Source of the DNA: a bacterium | Lineage (GTDB): Bacteria > SM23-31 > JAUVVT01 | Length of the DNA: 29,942 nucleotides | Reading direction: 5' to 3' | Assembly: GCA_030616165.1 (NCBI GenBank) | Contig: JAUWXV010000016.1 | Coordinates: forward strand, 1 to 29,942 | In this document: piece by piece, positions 17,180-25,127 of the stretch | How positions within the stretch are numbered: the first letter of the stretch is position 1 | Layout: every line of letters begins with the position of its first letter | Made by a program: the position numbers and the translations under genes | Notes under the pieces: model-generated | The model's input: the letters and a program-made list of their open reading frames with translations, nothing else | What the model was told of the DNA's origin: nothing | Databases searched by the model: none

Positions 17180-17607
17180 TTTACGATTTACGAAATTTTT
17201 ACATATTCTAACTAAATTATAAATAAGATGAATAGAGATGATTTAAAAAATAGGACAAAAAAATTTGCACTTGATGTTATAAAAATTTGCGATCAATTAC
17301 CGGAGTATAATGCTTTAATTGTTTTTTCAAAACAGTTAATACGTTGTTCAAGTTCAATAGGTGCGAATTATAGGTCAGCTTGCAGAGCAAAATCAAATAC
17401 TGATTTTATTAATAAATTAAAGATAGTTGAAGAGGAGACAGATGAGGCAATTTATTTCTTGGAGCTATTAAAGGAAATAAATGACAAAAAAATAAAAGTT
17501 ATAGATAGTTTGATAGACGAAGCAAACGAGTTATTAGCCATTTTTGTTGCTTCCATAAAAACAGCAAAAAAAAGAAATTCAAAAAATCTAAAATCGTAAA
17601 TCGTAAA
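17180..17607. mobile_element. Possible small inserted element: four-helix-bundle gene between inverted repeats
   Basis: TTTACGATTTACGA at 17180-17193 recurs as its exact complement, TCGTAAATCGTAAA, at 17594-17607. These 14-bp arms bracket one complete small gene, and the right arm overlaps its stop codon. Cutting between the arms would bring acsD and acsC to about 90 bases apart. The pattern suggests insertion into a formerly tight operon. No transposase and no clear target duplication were seen. Each arm is also internally repetitive (TTTACGA twice), so a hairpin origin is possible. Confidence 0.5.
17228..17599 (+). CDS. Four-helix bundle protein (23S rRNA intervening-sequence protein family)
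   Basis: This 123-residue, lysine-rich, all-helical protein matches the family: LKNRTKKFALDVIKICDQLP at the start, SKQLIRCSSSIGANYRSACR in the middle, and KLKIVEEETDEAIYFLELL. Members were first noted in insertions within 23S rRNA genes and also stand alone; the fold is shared with Avd of diversity-generating retroelements. The function is unknown. No rRNA or reverse transcriptase is here. The gene is out of place between acsD and acsC and lies within inverted repeats (17180-17607), so it is probably a passenger insertion and not a pathway part. ATAAG precedes the ATG weakly. Confidence 0.88.
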   Translation: MNRDDLKNRTKKFALDVIKICDQLPEYNALIVFSKQLIRCSSSIGANYRSACRAKSNTDFINKLKIVEEETDEAIYFLELLKEINDKKIKVIDSLIDEANELLAIFVASIKTAKKRNSKNLKS

Positions 17608-17680
17608 TTTTATGTCTCTGCGGTGAAAAAAATGTAGATAAAAACACAATTTAATTCTTAATAATATTACTGGAGTTAAA

Positions 17681-19024
17681 GTGGCACTTACTGGTCTTGA
17701 AGTTTTTAAACTTTTACCGAATACAAATTGCAGGGAATGTGGATTTGCTACATGTCTGGCATTTGCAATGCGGCTCGCAGCTAAAAAGATAGAGGCTGAA
17801 GAATGTCCATATTTGTCCGAAGAAGCAAAGGAGATATTGGGTGCTTCTGCTGTTCCTCCTATCAGACTTGTAGAAATTAAAAGCGGGGACAAATCTGTTA
17901 AAATCGGTGAAGAACTGGTAATGTTCAGGCATGAAAAAAAATTCTTTCACCAAACAGCATTTTCTGTTTGCATTGATGATTCAGAAGACGAAAGAGAGAT
18001 AACTGAAAAATTAGAAAAGATAAAAAAGATAAACTTTGAAAGGGCAGGCGAGATATTAAAACTCGACCTGATAGCAGTCAAAGATACATCCGGTGACAAG
18101 CAGAAATTCTGTAAGACCATTAATTTAATAAAGAATTTTATCGACCTTCCATTAATATTGTTCTCTGAAAATCCTGAGATAGTTACCGTTGGACTGGAAG
18201 AAATTCCCGATGATAAACCTCTGATATACTCGGCAAATAATGAGAATTGGGAAAAAATGACTGAACTTGCAAAAAAATATAACGCTTCACTGGCAATTAC
18301 CGCTGAAGATGGTCTAAAAGGTCTTTCAGAATTATCAGAAAGGATAAAAAACAAAGGATTTGAAAATATTGTTCTTAATCCGAAGTGCAGAAGTTTAACA
18401 GAAATTCTTACAAATTATACATTAATAAGAAGGCTTTCACTTGAAAATAATTACAGAAACCTTGGCTATCCCATAATTTTATATTTAGAAAATGAAGATA
18501 ATTTTATAAATTCTGCCGTAGGAATATGTAAATATGCCTCAATAGTAGTTTTTAATGATGTGAACGACTGGGAATATCTTCCCCTTTTGACCTTGAGGCA
18601 GAATATTTTTTCTGACCCTCAAAAGCCTCTTCAGGTTGAACCTGGAATTTACAAAGTAGGTGAACCGGATGAAAGTTCACCAGTTTTTGTAACTACTAAT
18701 TTCTCCCTTACGTATTTTATAGTATCGACGGAAATAGAAGGTGCGGGATTTTCAGGACATTTAATAATAACAGATGCAGAGGGCCTGTCTGTATTGAGTG
18801 CATGGTCGGCAGGAAAATTCTCCGGTGAAATAGTAGGTAAGTTTGTAATAAATTCGGGAATTGAAAATAATATTTCACACAGGAATATCATTATTCCTGG
18901 ATATGTTGCAGTAATAAGCGGGGAACTTGAGGACTCCCTACCCGGCTGGAATGTATATGTGGGACCGCAGGAGGCTTCAGACATACCTTCTTATTTAAAA
19001 GAAGTATGGTCAAAAGAAAACTGA
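17681..19024 (+). CDS. acsC: Corrinoid iron-sulfur protein large subunit (CODH/ACS gamma)
   Basis: This 447-residue protein has the N-terminal [4Fe-4S] motif Cys17-x2-Cys20-x4-Cys25-x16-Cys42 (NCRECGFATC...EECPYL), at exactly the positions known for the Moorella protein. A TIM-barrel middle and a C-terminal corrinoid-binding region follow (TNFSLTYFIVSTEIEGAGF to about the end). It binds the methyl-cobamide with AcsD and hands the methyl to AcsB, or possibly to the MesB-like enzyme at 7355. The start is GTG with TGGAG 6-7 bases upstream; a GTG start fits because the iron-sulfur motif then takes the family numbering. The acsV gene begins 10 bases after the stop. Confidence 0.96.
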   Translation: MALTGLEVFKLLPNTNCRECGFATCLAFAMRLAAKKIEAEECPYLSEEAKEILGASAVPPIRLVEIKSGDKSVKIGEELVMFRHEKKFFHQTAFSVCIDDSEDEREITEKLEKIKKINFERAGEILKLDLIAVKDTSGDKQKFCKTINLIKNFIDLPLILFSENPEIVTVGLEEIPDDKPLIYSANNENWEKMTELAKKYNASLAITAEDGLKGLSELSERIKNKGFENIVLNPKCRSLTEILTNYTLIRRLSLENNYRNLGYPIILYLENEDNFINSAVGICKYASIVVFNDVNDWEYLPLLTLRQNIFSDPQKPLQVEPGIYKVGEPDESSPVFVTTNFSLTYFIVSTEIEGAGFSGHLIITDAEGLSVLSAWSAGKFSGEIVGKFVINSGIENNISHRNIIIPGYVAVISGELEDSLPGWNVYVGPQEASDIPSYLKEVWSKEN

Positions 19025-19034
19025 ATATAAATCA

Positions 19035-20990
19035 ATGAGAGAAAAATATAAAAATATGGGTGAAGTTTCTGAATTCTTCGATATAAAATTTTTACCTGAA
19101 AACATATCAATAAATGTAAAAAAGGATACCACAATCCTTGAAGCCATTGAAAAAGCAGGATTATCAATTAATACAGAATGCGGAGGTTACGGAAGTTGCG
19201 GAAAATGCAAAGTAAAAATTATTAAAGGCAGTTTTAAAAAACATAAACATATAAAACTTTCCGAAGAAGAAATTAAAGACAATATTCAACTTGCATGTCT
19301 TACAGAAATAGTTGATAATCTTGAAGTCTATATCCCAAAAAAGAGAGAACTCGAAGTCTCCAAGCCACCCCAAAAAGAAAAAATTTTATATAAAAGTGAA
19401 TTTATAAAAGATTCTGCACCCTTTATCTTCAATTACAGACCTCTTTCAGAGCAAATAACATTTAAAGTTGAACATCCTGATATAGAAAACAATCCTGATG
19501 ACTTTGAAAGAATTAAAATGAAACTGAGAGAATTAAGGGTTGCAGATGATATCAGATGTCCAATCTCGGTACTAAAAAAAATACCGGATGAACTAAGAAA
19601 GAAAGATGGTTTAATTACTCTTACAATATCAGAAAGCAACAATTTAGTGGAGATTATAAACATCTCTGCATTTAGTGAAAAGAAATATAACTACGGATTA
19701 GCAGTGGACATTGGCACAACAACAGTTGCTGTCCAACTCGTAAATCTAAGCGAGGGAAAGGTTATCTCTGAAAGTTCGGAATATAATCAGCAAACATTAT
19801 ACGGGGCTGACGTTATCAACAGGATTGTTTATGCTTCAAAGGAAGGCGGTCTTGAAAAACTAAGAACTAAGGTATTATCTACTATAAATAATTTAATCAA
19901 TGACATCTTGAAAGAAACGGGGATTGAAAGAGATTCCATAAACTGCTGTTCCATCTCAGGAAATACAACGATGCAGCACCTATTTCTCGGAATAAATCCA
20001 AGGTATATAAGGGAGGAGCCTTATGTTCCGGCGGTTTTGCATTTTCCAAAGTTTAAAGCAGAAGAGTTGATGCTGAATATTAATCCGAATGGGATTGTTT
20101 ATATCACACCTGGTGTTGCCAGTTATGTTGGAGGCGATATAACAGCAGGAGTTCTTCAAGCCGGGATTAATCGAAGCAAAAAACTCACTCTTTATGTTGA
20201 CCTTGGAACAAATGGAGAGATTGTACTTGGTAATTCGGATTGGATGACAGCCTGTGCCTGTTCGGCAGGACCTGCTTTTGAGGGTGGAGGATTAAAATGT
20301 GGAATGAGAGCCGCGCCCGGGGCAGTGGAAAAAATAAAAATTGATGAAGATACAGGCTTACTTGAGTACGAGGTTATTGGCGGTGGTAAACCAAAGGGAA
20401 TTTGCGGGTCTGCTGTGATTGACATTATTTCTGGTCTATATTTTTCAAATAATATTAATCAAAAAGGTAAATTCAATATTGAAAATGAAAGTAGAAGACT
20501 GAAGAAAGTGAATAAATACAGCGAATTTGTCATTGTATATGGAATCGAAACCTCAACAGCGAAGGATATTGCAATCACCGAACACGACTTGGATAACCTT
20601 ATAAGAACAAAAGGGGCTATCTGGGCAGGTATATCAACCCTTTTAAAAGCAGTTGAAATAAAACCAGCGGATATTGAGAGAATAATTATTGCTGGAGCAT
20701 TCGGAAATTATATTAATGTTGAGAATGCAATTCTTATCGGGATGCTTCCTGATGTGGAGATTGAAAAATTTCATTTTTTAGGGAATGGTTCTCTCAAGGG
20801 AGCGGCTCTTGCACTTATCTCAGATGAGATGAGAACCGAAATAGAAGAAATTTCAAGAAAAATTACAAACTTTGAGTTAAGTTCAACTCCGGGCTATATG
20901 GAAGAATTTGTGGCTTCACTTTTTATTCCCCATACTAACTCCGAACTCTTTCCGTCATTTATTAAGAAGAGACAGGGGAATAAATTGTAA
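19035..20990 (+). CDS. acsV: Reductive activator of the corrinoid iron-sulfur protein (RACo)
   Basis: This 651-residue protein has an N-terminal [2Fe-2S] ferredoxin domain (CGGYGSCGKC: Cys49, Cys55, Cys58, then Cys88) and a C-terminal ASKHA-type ATPase domain (DUF4445). Its nucleotide-site strings are LAVDIGTTTVAVQLV, LYVDLGTNGEIVLG, CSAGPAFEGGG and IIAGAFGNYINVENA. RACo uses ATP binding or hydrolysis to reduce inactive Co(II) corrinoid back to Co(I). It lies immediately after acsC, its client. The electron donor to its ferredoxin domain is not defined here; the CooF-like ferredoxin or the flavoprotein of this cluster is a candidate. A second ATG seven codons in is an alternative start. Confidence 0.94.
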   Translation: MREKYKNMGEVSEFFDIKFLPENISINVKKDTTILEAIEKAGLSINTECGGYGSCGKCKVKIIKGSFKKHKHIKLSEEEIKDNIQLACLTEIVDNLEVYIPKKRELEVSKPPQKEKILYKSEFIKDSAPFIFNYRPLSEQITFKVEHPDIENNPDDFERIKMKLRELRVADDIRCPISVLKKIPDELRKKDGLITLTISESNNLVEIINISAFSEKKYNYGLAVDIGTTTVAVQLVNLSEGKVISESSEYNQQTLYGADVINRIVYASKEGGLEKLRTKVLSTINNLINDILKETGIERDSINCCSISGNTTMQHLFLGINPRYIREEPYVPAVLHFPKFKAEELMLNINPNGIVYITPGVASYVGGDITAGVLQAGINRSKKLTLYVDLGTNGEIVLGNSDWMTACACSAGPAFEGGGLKCGMRAAPGAVEKIKIDEDTGLLEYEVIGGGKPKGICGSAVIDIISGLYFSNNINQKGKFNIENESRRLKKVNKYSEFVIVYGIETSTAKDIAITEHDLDNLIRTKGAIWAGISTLLKAVEIKPADIERIIIAGAFGNYINVENAILIGMLPDVEIEKFHFLGNGSLKGAALALISDEMRTEIEEISRKITNFELSSTPGYMEEFVASLFIPHTNSELFPSFIKKRQGNKL

Positions 20991-21094
20991 AACTTATTTA
21001 TTTTGAATAATTCATAAAAAACATAACTTGATAGCTATTAGCTGTTAGTTATTAAAATCCAATTATTATCCTTTTAGATGGAGGCAAATATATA

Positions 21095-21643
21095 ATGGAA
21101 AACAAGTTTGTTTTATTTGTGATTGGTGAAGACCGCCCTGGAATAGTTGCAGGGATTAGTGGGGTTCTCTACAAAAATAATTTCAATATCGAAGATTCCA
21201 GCATGACAATTCTTGAAAGATACTTTGCTATGATATTGATAACATCTTCAAAAGTGAGATACAGTATTCCGCTCCTAAAGAAAAAATTTAAAGAAGTAGA
21301 GAAGAAATTGAGTCTTTATATTTCAGTTAAAAGGATTGCGCCTGTTCGTGAAAAAGAAGAGATGTTTATAAATGCTGAGCCTTATATAATAACACTTATC
21401 GGGTCAGACCGTATTGGAATTGTGCATAAAATAACAAATCTTATTGCCGAAAGAAACATTAATATTACCGATGTTAAAACGGAAATCATAGGGGAAGAAA
21501 AAATACCTATCTACACTATGATATTAGAGTTGGAGATACCACCAGAGATAGACATAAAAAAGTTCAGGTCAAGTCTTTTCCGGCTGGGAAAAGAACTGAA
21601 TGTTAAAATAACATTAAAACCGATTGATATACTTAAATTATAG
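21095..21643 (+). CDS. Double-ACT-domain protein (GcvR-like)
   Basis: This 182-residue protein is built of two ACT domains. The first is residues 4-75 (GEDRPGIVAGISGVL...NIEDS) and the second about 93-172 (GSDRIGIVHKITNLI...NITDVKTE). No DNA-binding or catalytic domain is attached. Such proteins resemble GcvR, the regulatory partner of the glycine-cleavage activator, and usually sense amino acids. GGAGG lies about 12 bases before the ATG. It starts 104 bases after acsV and ends 3 bases before the deformylase-like gene, so it probably closes the same transcript. A role sensing glycine or another C1-linked amino acid is an inference from position only. Confidence 0.8.
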   Translation: MENKFVLFVIGEDRPGIVAGISGVLYKNNFNIEDSSMTILERYFAMILITSSKVRYSIPLLKKKFKEVEKKLSLYISVKRIAPVREKEEMFINAEPYIITLIGSDRIGIVHKITNLIAERNINITDVKTEIIGEEKIPIYTMILELEIPPEIDIKKFRSSLFRLGKELNVKITLKPIDILKL

Positions 21644-21646
21644 ATT

Positions 21647-22153
21647 ATGAGCATTCTTCCTGTAATAAAATATCCGCATCCACTACTTAAAACAAAATGC
21701 AAACCGGTTTCAAAGATAAACGCAAAGATTTCAAAGTTGATAGATGACATGATAGAAACAATATACTCATTTCCGGGATGTGTGGGTATTTCAGCGCCCA
21801 AGGTCGGAAAACCTCTACGAATAATAATATTCGACGTATCCAAACACAAAAAGGCTCCTCCTTCAAATCACAATCTGACGGTCATGGTGAATCCTGTTAT
21901 GATTGAGAAAAAAGGAAAAACAATAACTCGTGAGGGCTGTCTTAGTTTGCCAGATTTTACAGGAAATGTTACAAGGGCAGAAAGTATCAAGGTCAAGGGA
22001 AAAGATAAACACAGCAAGCGAATAGAATTTTACTTAGTGGGATTAGAATCTGTCGCCTTTCAGCACGAGCTCGACCATCTCGATGGGATTCTCTTTATCG
22101 ACAGAATTTCATCTTTAAAAACGGACATCTTCACGAGAAAAAGGTATCTGTGA
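21647..22153 (+). CDS. def: Peptide deformylase-like protein with altered motif I
   Basis: This 168-residue protein of peptide deformylase fold and length would remove the formyl group from nascent N-formyl-methionine. Motif II is EGCLSLP (Cys98 metal ligand). Motif III is QHELDHLDG (His140 and His144 metal ligands, Glu141 catalytic). Motif I, normally GxGLAAPQ, reads GVGISAPKVG: the conserved glutamine that stabilises the transition state is Lys52 here (AAG, one change from CAG). It may be a less active or repurposed paralog. It follows the ACT gene by 3 bases. Placement at the end of an acs operon is unusual. Without the rest of the genome I cannot say whether a canonical def exists elsewhere. 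Confidence 0.85.
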   Translation: MSILPVIKYPHPLLKTKCKPVSKINAKISKLIDDMIETIYSFPGCVGISAPKVGKPLRIIIFDVSKHKKAPPSNHNLTVMVNPVMIEKKGKTITREGCLSLPDFTGNVTRAESIKVKGKDKHSKRIEFYLVGLESVAFQHELDHLDGILFIDRISSLKTDIFTRKRYL

Positions 22154-22368
22154 ATTAATGACATTCTTATAACATACTATCATATATTTATAAAAATTTT
22201 GGCTAATCAATAGATTTAAAATAATTGTAAAATCATAAAAAAATATCTCTGTTTTTCTTGATTTTTTATTTTTTCTCGTGTTATACTTGGCAAAATTTAT
22301 TTAATCTACTATAGGAATTCAAAAAACTAATCTTTTATAAATAATCAAAAGTATCTTTATTAACCGTT

Positions 22369-22481
22369 GTCATTCCGAGTAAAGCCCGAAAGGCGAAGTC
22401 GAGCAATCTCCAGCTAATTTGAGATTTCTCCAATACGTCCCCCCCCGCTTTCAGCGGGGGGGAGACTTCGGTCGAAATGAC
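22369..22481. repeat. GTCATTCC...GAAATGAC palindromic repeat with C8/G7 hairpin
   Basis: The unit starts GTCATTCCGAG and ends GGTCGAAATGAC, with CGAAGTCGAG and GAGACTTCG as inner complementary parts. It belongs to the 'GTCATTCCGAG' class of intergenic inverted repeats seen in many bacterial genomes (recalled, not searched). Near its right end lies a very stable hairpin: CCCCCCCGC (22440-22448) pairing with GCGGGGGGG (22454-22462). It occupies the 436-base gap between converging genes (22154-22589) and may end both transcripts. Nothing else recognisable is in that gap. Confidence 0.75.
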
Positions 22482-22589
22482 ATGGAGGTTTTGAGTATCT
22501 TATTTCTTTTATTTATCATCTCATCACGACTTATATAACCCATTCTATACCAATGCCATTTTGTAAGAATCAGGAATTGTTCATTAAAT

Positions 22590-23537
22590 TTATCCAGCCA
22601 TTACAAATGTCTTTTTTACAAATGCCACGTTCAGCCTCGTGTCTTCAATAAAACGATCCTTTCGTCCACTCGTTTCTAAGACGAGCCATTTATCATAACC
22701 AATATCCGAGAGTGCCTGAGCACATTGCTTCATATCCACCTGTCCTTCGGGACTTCCCAGAATTCTTGTTTTATTATCTTTTAGATGAACTTCGCAAATA
22801 CGCTCATTGCCGAGCATCCTTATTTCTCCTGGAACATCATAGCCATAACTCCAAGAGTTTCCCACATCGTAGTAAACCTGTGCCATTTTTGAGCCAATAC
22901 GGTCAATTATTTCAAGGTTCTGCTTTGCAGTAAGTGTGTTTTCAAGACCCATTACCACACCTGCGTCCTCTGCCCGGGGTGCTATCTGTCGAAGGGCTTC
23001 GACAACTCTCGTCACGCCTTCTTCGTTGAGTTCGTAGGATGAAAATTTTCCATCCTTCAAATCTCGAAGCTTTCTATTATCGTCTCGTAAGCGAAGTTCG
23101 CCGTTACTGAAAAAAGCCATAAGGATATTTTTGGCTCCAAGGGCTTTGGCAGCCTCTATTGCGTCGATTACATACACTGCGGATTGTGGTTCAGAAGCAA
23201 GAGGAATTCTGTTCAAAATACTTCCAGCAGCAACTGAATGAAATGTGATGTCATAGCGCTTGCCCATCTCGATGTATTTTTTGCGAACTGCTTGCTCGCG
23301 AAGAGGCATGTTATCAGGACGTGTGCCAACACTGACCTGAATACCTTCAAGATGAGCTTCTTTTGCTCTTGGAATTAAATCGGGATCAGCCGATCCCCCA
23401 AGATTCCAGTCGCACATGCCAACTCCGGCTGCACCGACAGCAGGAACGAGAGTTTTTTTACAAAACACGCCAGCCATACTCATTGCAGCAACGCCAAGAC
23501 CAGATTTTCTTAAAAAATCTCTTCTATTAATTATCAC
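22590..23537 (-). CDS. Tat-leader sugar phosphate isomerase/epimerase-like TIM barrel protein
   Basis: This is a 315-residue protein of the AP-endonuclease-2 / xylose-isomerase-like barrel family. The N-terminus MIINRRDFLRKSGLGVAAMS is a twin-arginine leader (RRDFLRK), so the mature enzyme is likely exported. Barrel strands with probable metal ligands include GVVMGLENTL, VYYDVGNSW and ICEVHLKDN. I chose GTG at 23537: AGGAGG ends 7 bases before it, whereas the TTG at 23543 overlaps the ribosome site too closely. Relatives are isomerases or epimerases of keto-sugars and often accompany Gfo/Idh oxidoreductases, as here. The substrate is unknown. A 483-base gap separates it from the upstream Gfo/Idh gene on the same strand. 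Confidence 0.85.
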   Translation of the reverse strand: MIINRRDFLRKSGLGVAAMSMAGVFCKKTLVPAVGAAGVGMCDWNLGGSADPDLIPRAKEAHLEGIQVSVGTRPDNMPLREQAVRKKYIEMGKRYDITFHSVAAGSILNRIPLASEPQSAVYVIDAIEAAKALGAKNILMAFFSNGELRLRDDNRKLRDLKDGKFSSYELNEEGVTRVVEALRQIAPRAEDAGVVMGLENTLTAKQNLEIIDRIGSKMAQVYYDVGNSWSYGYDVPGEIRMLGNERICEVHLKDNKTRILGSPEGQVDMKQCAQALSDIGYDKWLVLETSGRKDRFIEDTRLNVAFVKKTFVMAG

Positions 23538-24020
23538 GGTCAATCCTCCTTTTGTTTAATGGTCTTTTTTAAGATTTATTTACTAATTGTCAAATAACAA
23601 ATTCAATAAATGTTTATATATTATTGGTTATAATTTAAATATATAAAACTTATTTTACAATAAAATTTATCGAATATTTTAAAATTATGCTGTCAGCTTC
23701 TTTCCGCCTGCTCGGGAATGATATTTGTTTAGAATTTTTTTCCTATTTTTAGAATATTTTTTATTTTGATAATTAAAAACATATAATTTAATCTGTAAAA
23801 ACTATAAAAAAACTCTATTATTTATTTTTATTCGGAATACTTCTTCTTTTTATTGATTTATTCTATCTTCACATACCAATCCTTAAAAAATATTATATAA
23901 CTTCCTGATTCTAAATCTTTTTTCTCCGTATCTTTCTCATTAAATACATATCCAACATTTTTTATGGATTTTTTAACAGGTCTTAATCTTTTTTATCGAA
24001 TTTAATTGTGACGTGCTATT
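23538..24020. other. Very AT-rich intergenic region
   Basis: This holds the ribosome site for the gene to the left and otherwise long A/T runs. There is no open frame with coding character and no clear hairpin or promoter. A short G+C island (TTTCCGCCTGCTCGGGAATG, about 23700-23720) stands out, but I found no partner for it. Confidence 0.6.
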
Positions 24021-25127
24021 TTACTCTCGGGAGTCTTCGTTCAGCCATAAATCGATAGGCTTTTTGATACCTTCAGGTCGAAACGGCAATTTAATCTTGC
24101 GACCTGTCCCCGCCGACTTGTAAGCGGCGTAGAGGACTTCCAGCACTACACGTCCGTCTTCCCCTGTTGCCTTAGGTTCTTCCTTGCCGCGTACACACCG
24201 AGCAAAATGGTGCAATTCATGTGGAAAGCCGTAATTCCAAAGTTCCTCGAACACAGGATATGTCCAGCACTGGGTGGTTGGCGCTTTTTCCACAGCATAA
24301 CCGTAGCCGTATTCGCTGTATGTCGGAAGAGCATTACCCATATGCATATTGCCATATGTGACGCCGCCTTCACCGTAAACCTCGATGCAATCATCCATAC
24401 CGCCGCGTCGCGCCCAACTGTCCTCTATCAAGCCCACGGCACCGTTGGCAAACTCGAGGATGCAGATGGAGTTGTCCTCACCTTTGGTCTTGTCACTGTG
24501 AACGTGCGTGGACATCTGGCAATATACGTTTTTGATCTCTGGTCGATCCAGGAACCAGTAACAGAAAGCAATGCCATGACAGCCCATGTCCATCAACACG
24601 CCGCCGCCGGACAGTTCAACGTCCCAGAACCACGGTGCATGTGGACCAAAGTGTTTCTCACTCTGTTTGACCAAATAAACCTTACCAAATGCGCCTTCGT
24701 CAGCCATCTGCTTCGCTCTGACGTACTTGGGTGCAAAGAATAGTTCCTCGGCGAACATCAGAAGCACACCTTTGCGCCTGCACGTTTCAATCATCAAGTC
24801 TGCTTCTTCCAGCGTCATGCACATTGGCTTTTCACACACCACGTGCTTTCCGGCGTTTGCTATGTCAATGGTCATTTGCGCGTGCAGGTAGTTCGGCGCC
24901 GTGATTGTTACCATCTCAATGTCATCTTCGGCAAGCATTCTCTTATAGTCGGTAAAGACGCGTGGTATGCCATATTTCTTCGCCAGTTTCTCTGCGTTGC
25001 CAGGCGTGGGCGAGGCGACTGCGATAACCTCTGCCTCATCAGGCATGATTCGAAATGACTCGGCATGAATACCAGCCTGAAACTGCGAACCAATTATTCC
25101 AACTTTGACTCTTCCCTTATTGGACAT
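24021..25127 (-). CDS. Gfo/Idh/MocA-family oxidoreductase
   Basis: This is a 368-residue NAD(P)-dependent oxidoreductase. It has an N-terminal Rossmann fold (VGIIGSQFQAGIHAESF at 9-25), the family motif HVVCEKPMCMTLEEAD with Glu99-Lys100-Pro101, and a C-terminal substrate domain (MDMGCHGIAFCYWFLDRPE). Members oxidise or epimerise sugars and inositols. AAAGGAGG precedes the ATG. There is no export leader, unlike the neighbouring isomerase-like protein. The gene is clearly richer in G+C than most of the window (about 58% in 24601-24660), a sign of transfer from another genome. It likely works with the isomerase-like gene downstream in uptake or breakdown of an unusual sugar. Confidence 0.9.
   Translation of the reverse strand: MSNKGRVKVGIIGSQFQAGIHAESFRIMPDEAEVIAVASPTPGNAEKLAKKYGIPRVFTDYKRMLAEDDIEMVTITAPNYLHAQMTIDIANAGKHVVCEKPMCMTLEEADLMIETCRRKGVLLMFAEELFFAPKYVRAKQMADEGAFGKVYLVKQSEKHFGPHAPWFWDVELSGGGVLMDMGCHGIAFCYWFLDRPEIKNVYCQMSTHVHSDKTKGEDNSICILEFANGAVGLIEDSWARRGGMDDCIEVYGEGGVTYGNMHMGNALPTYSEYGYGYAVEKAPTTQCWTYPVFEELWNYGFPHELHHFARCVRGKEEPKATGEDGRVVLEVLYAAYKSAGTGRKIKLPFRPEGIKKPIDLWLNEDSRE

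Noticed and set aside
17228-17599. Diversity-generating retroelement accessory gene (Avd)
   Set aside because: The fold family is related, but there is no reverse transcriptase, template repeat or variable repeat nearby.
17228-17599. Intervening sequence of a 23S rRNA gene
   Set aside because: The protein family suggests it, but the flanks are acsD and acsC and no rRNA-like sequence is seen.
23538-23543. TTG at 23543 as the start of the isomerase-like gene
   Set aside because: It sits one base from the AGGAGG ribosome site; the GTG at 23537 has normal spacing and keeps the Tat leader.
24207-24743. 178-codon plus-strand frame opposite the Gfo/Idh gene
   Set aside because: It is an antisense shadow of a clear oxidoreductase; it has no recognisable motif.
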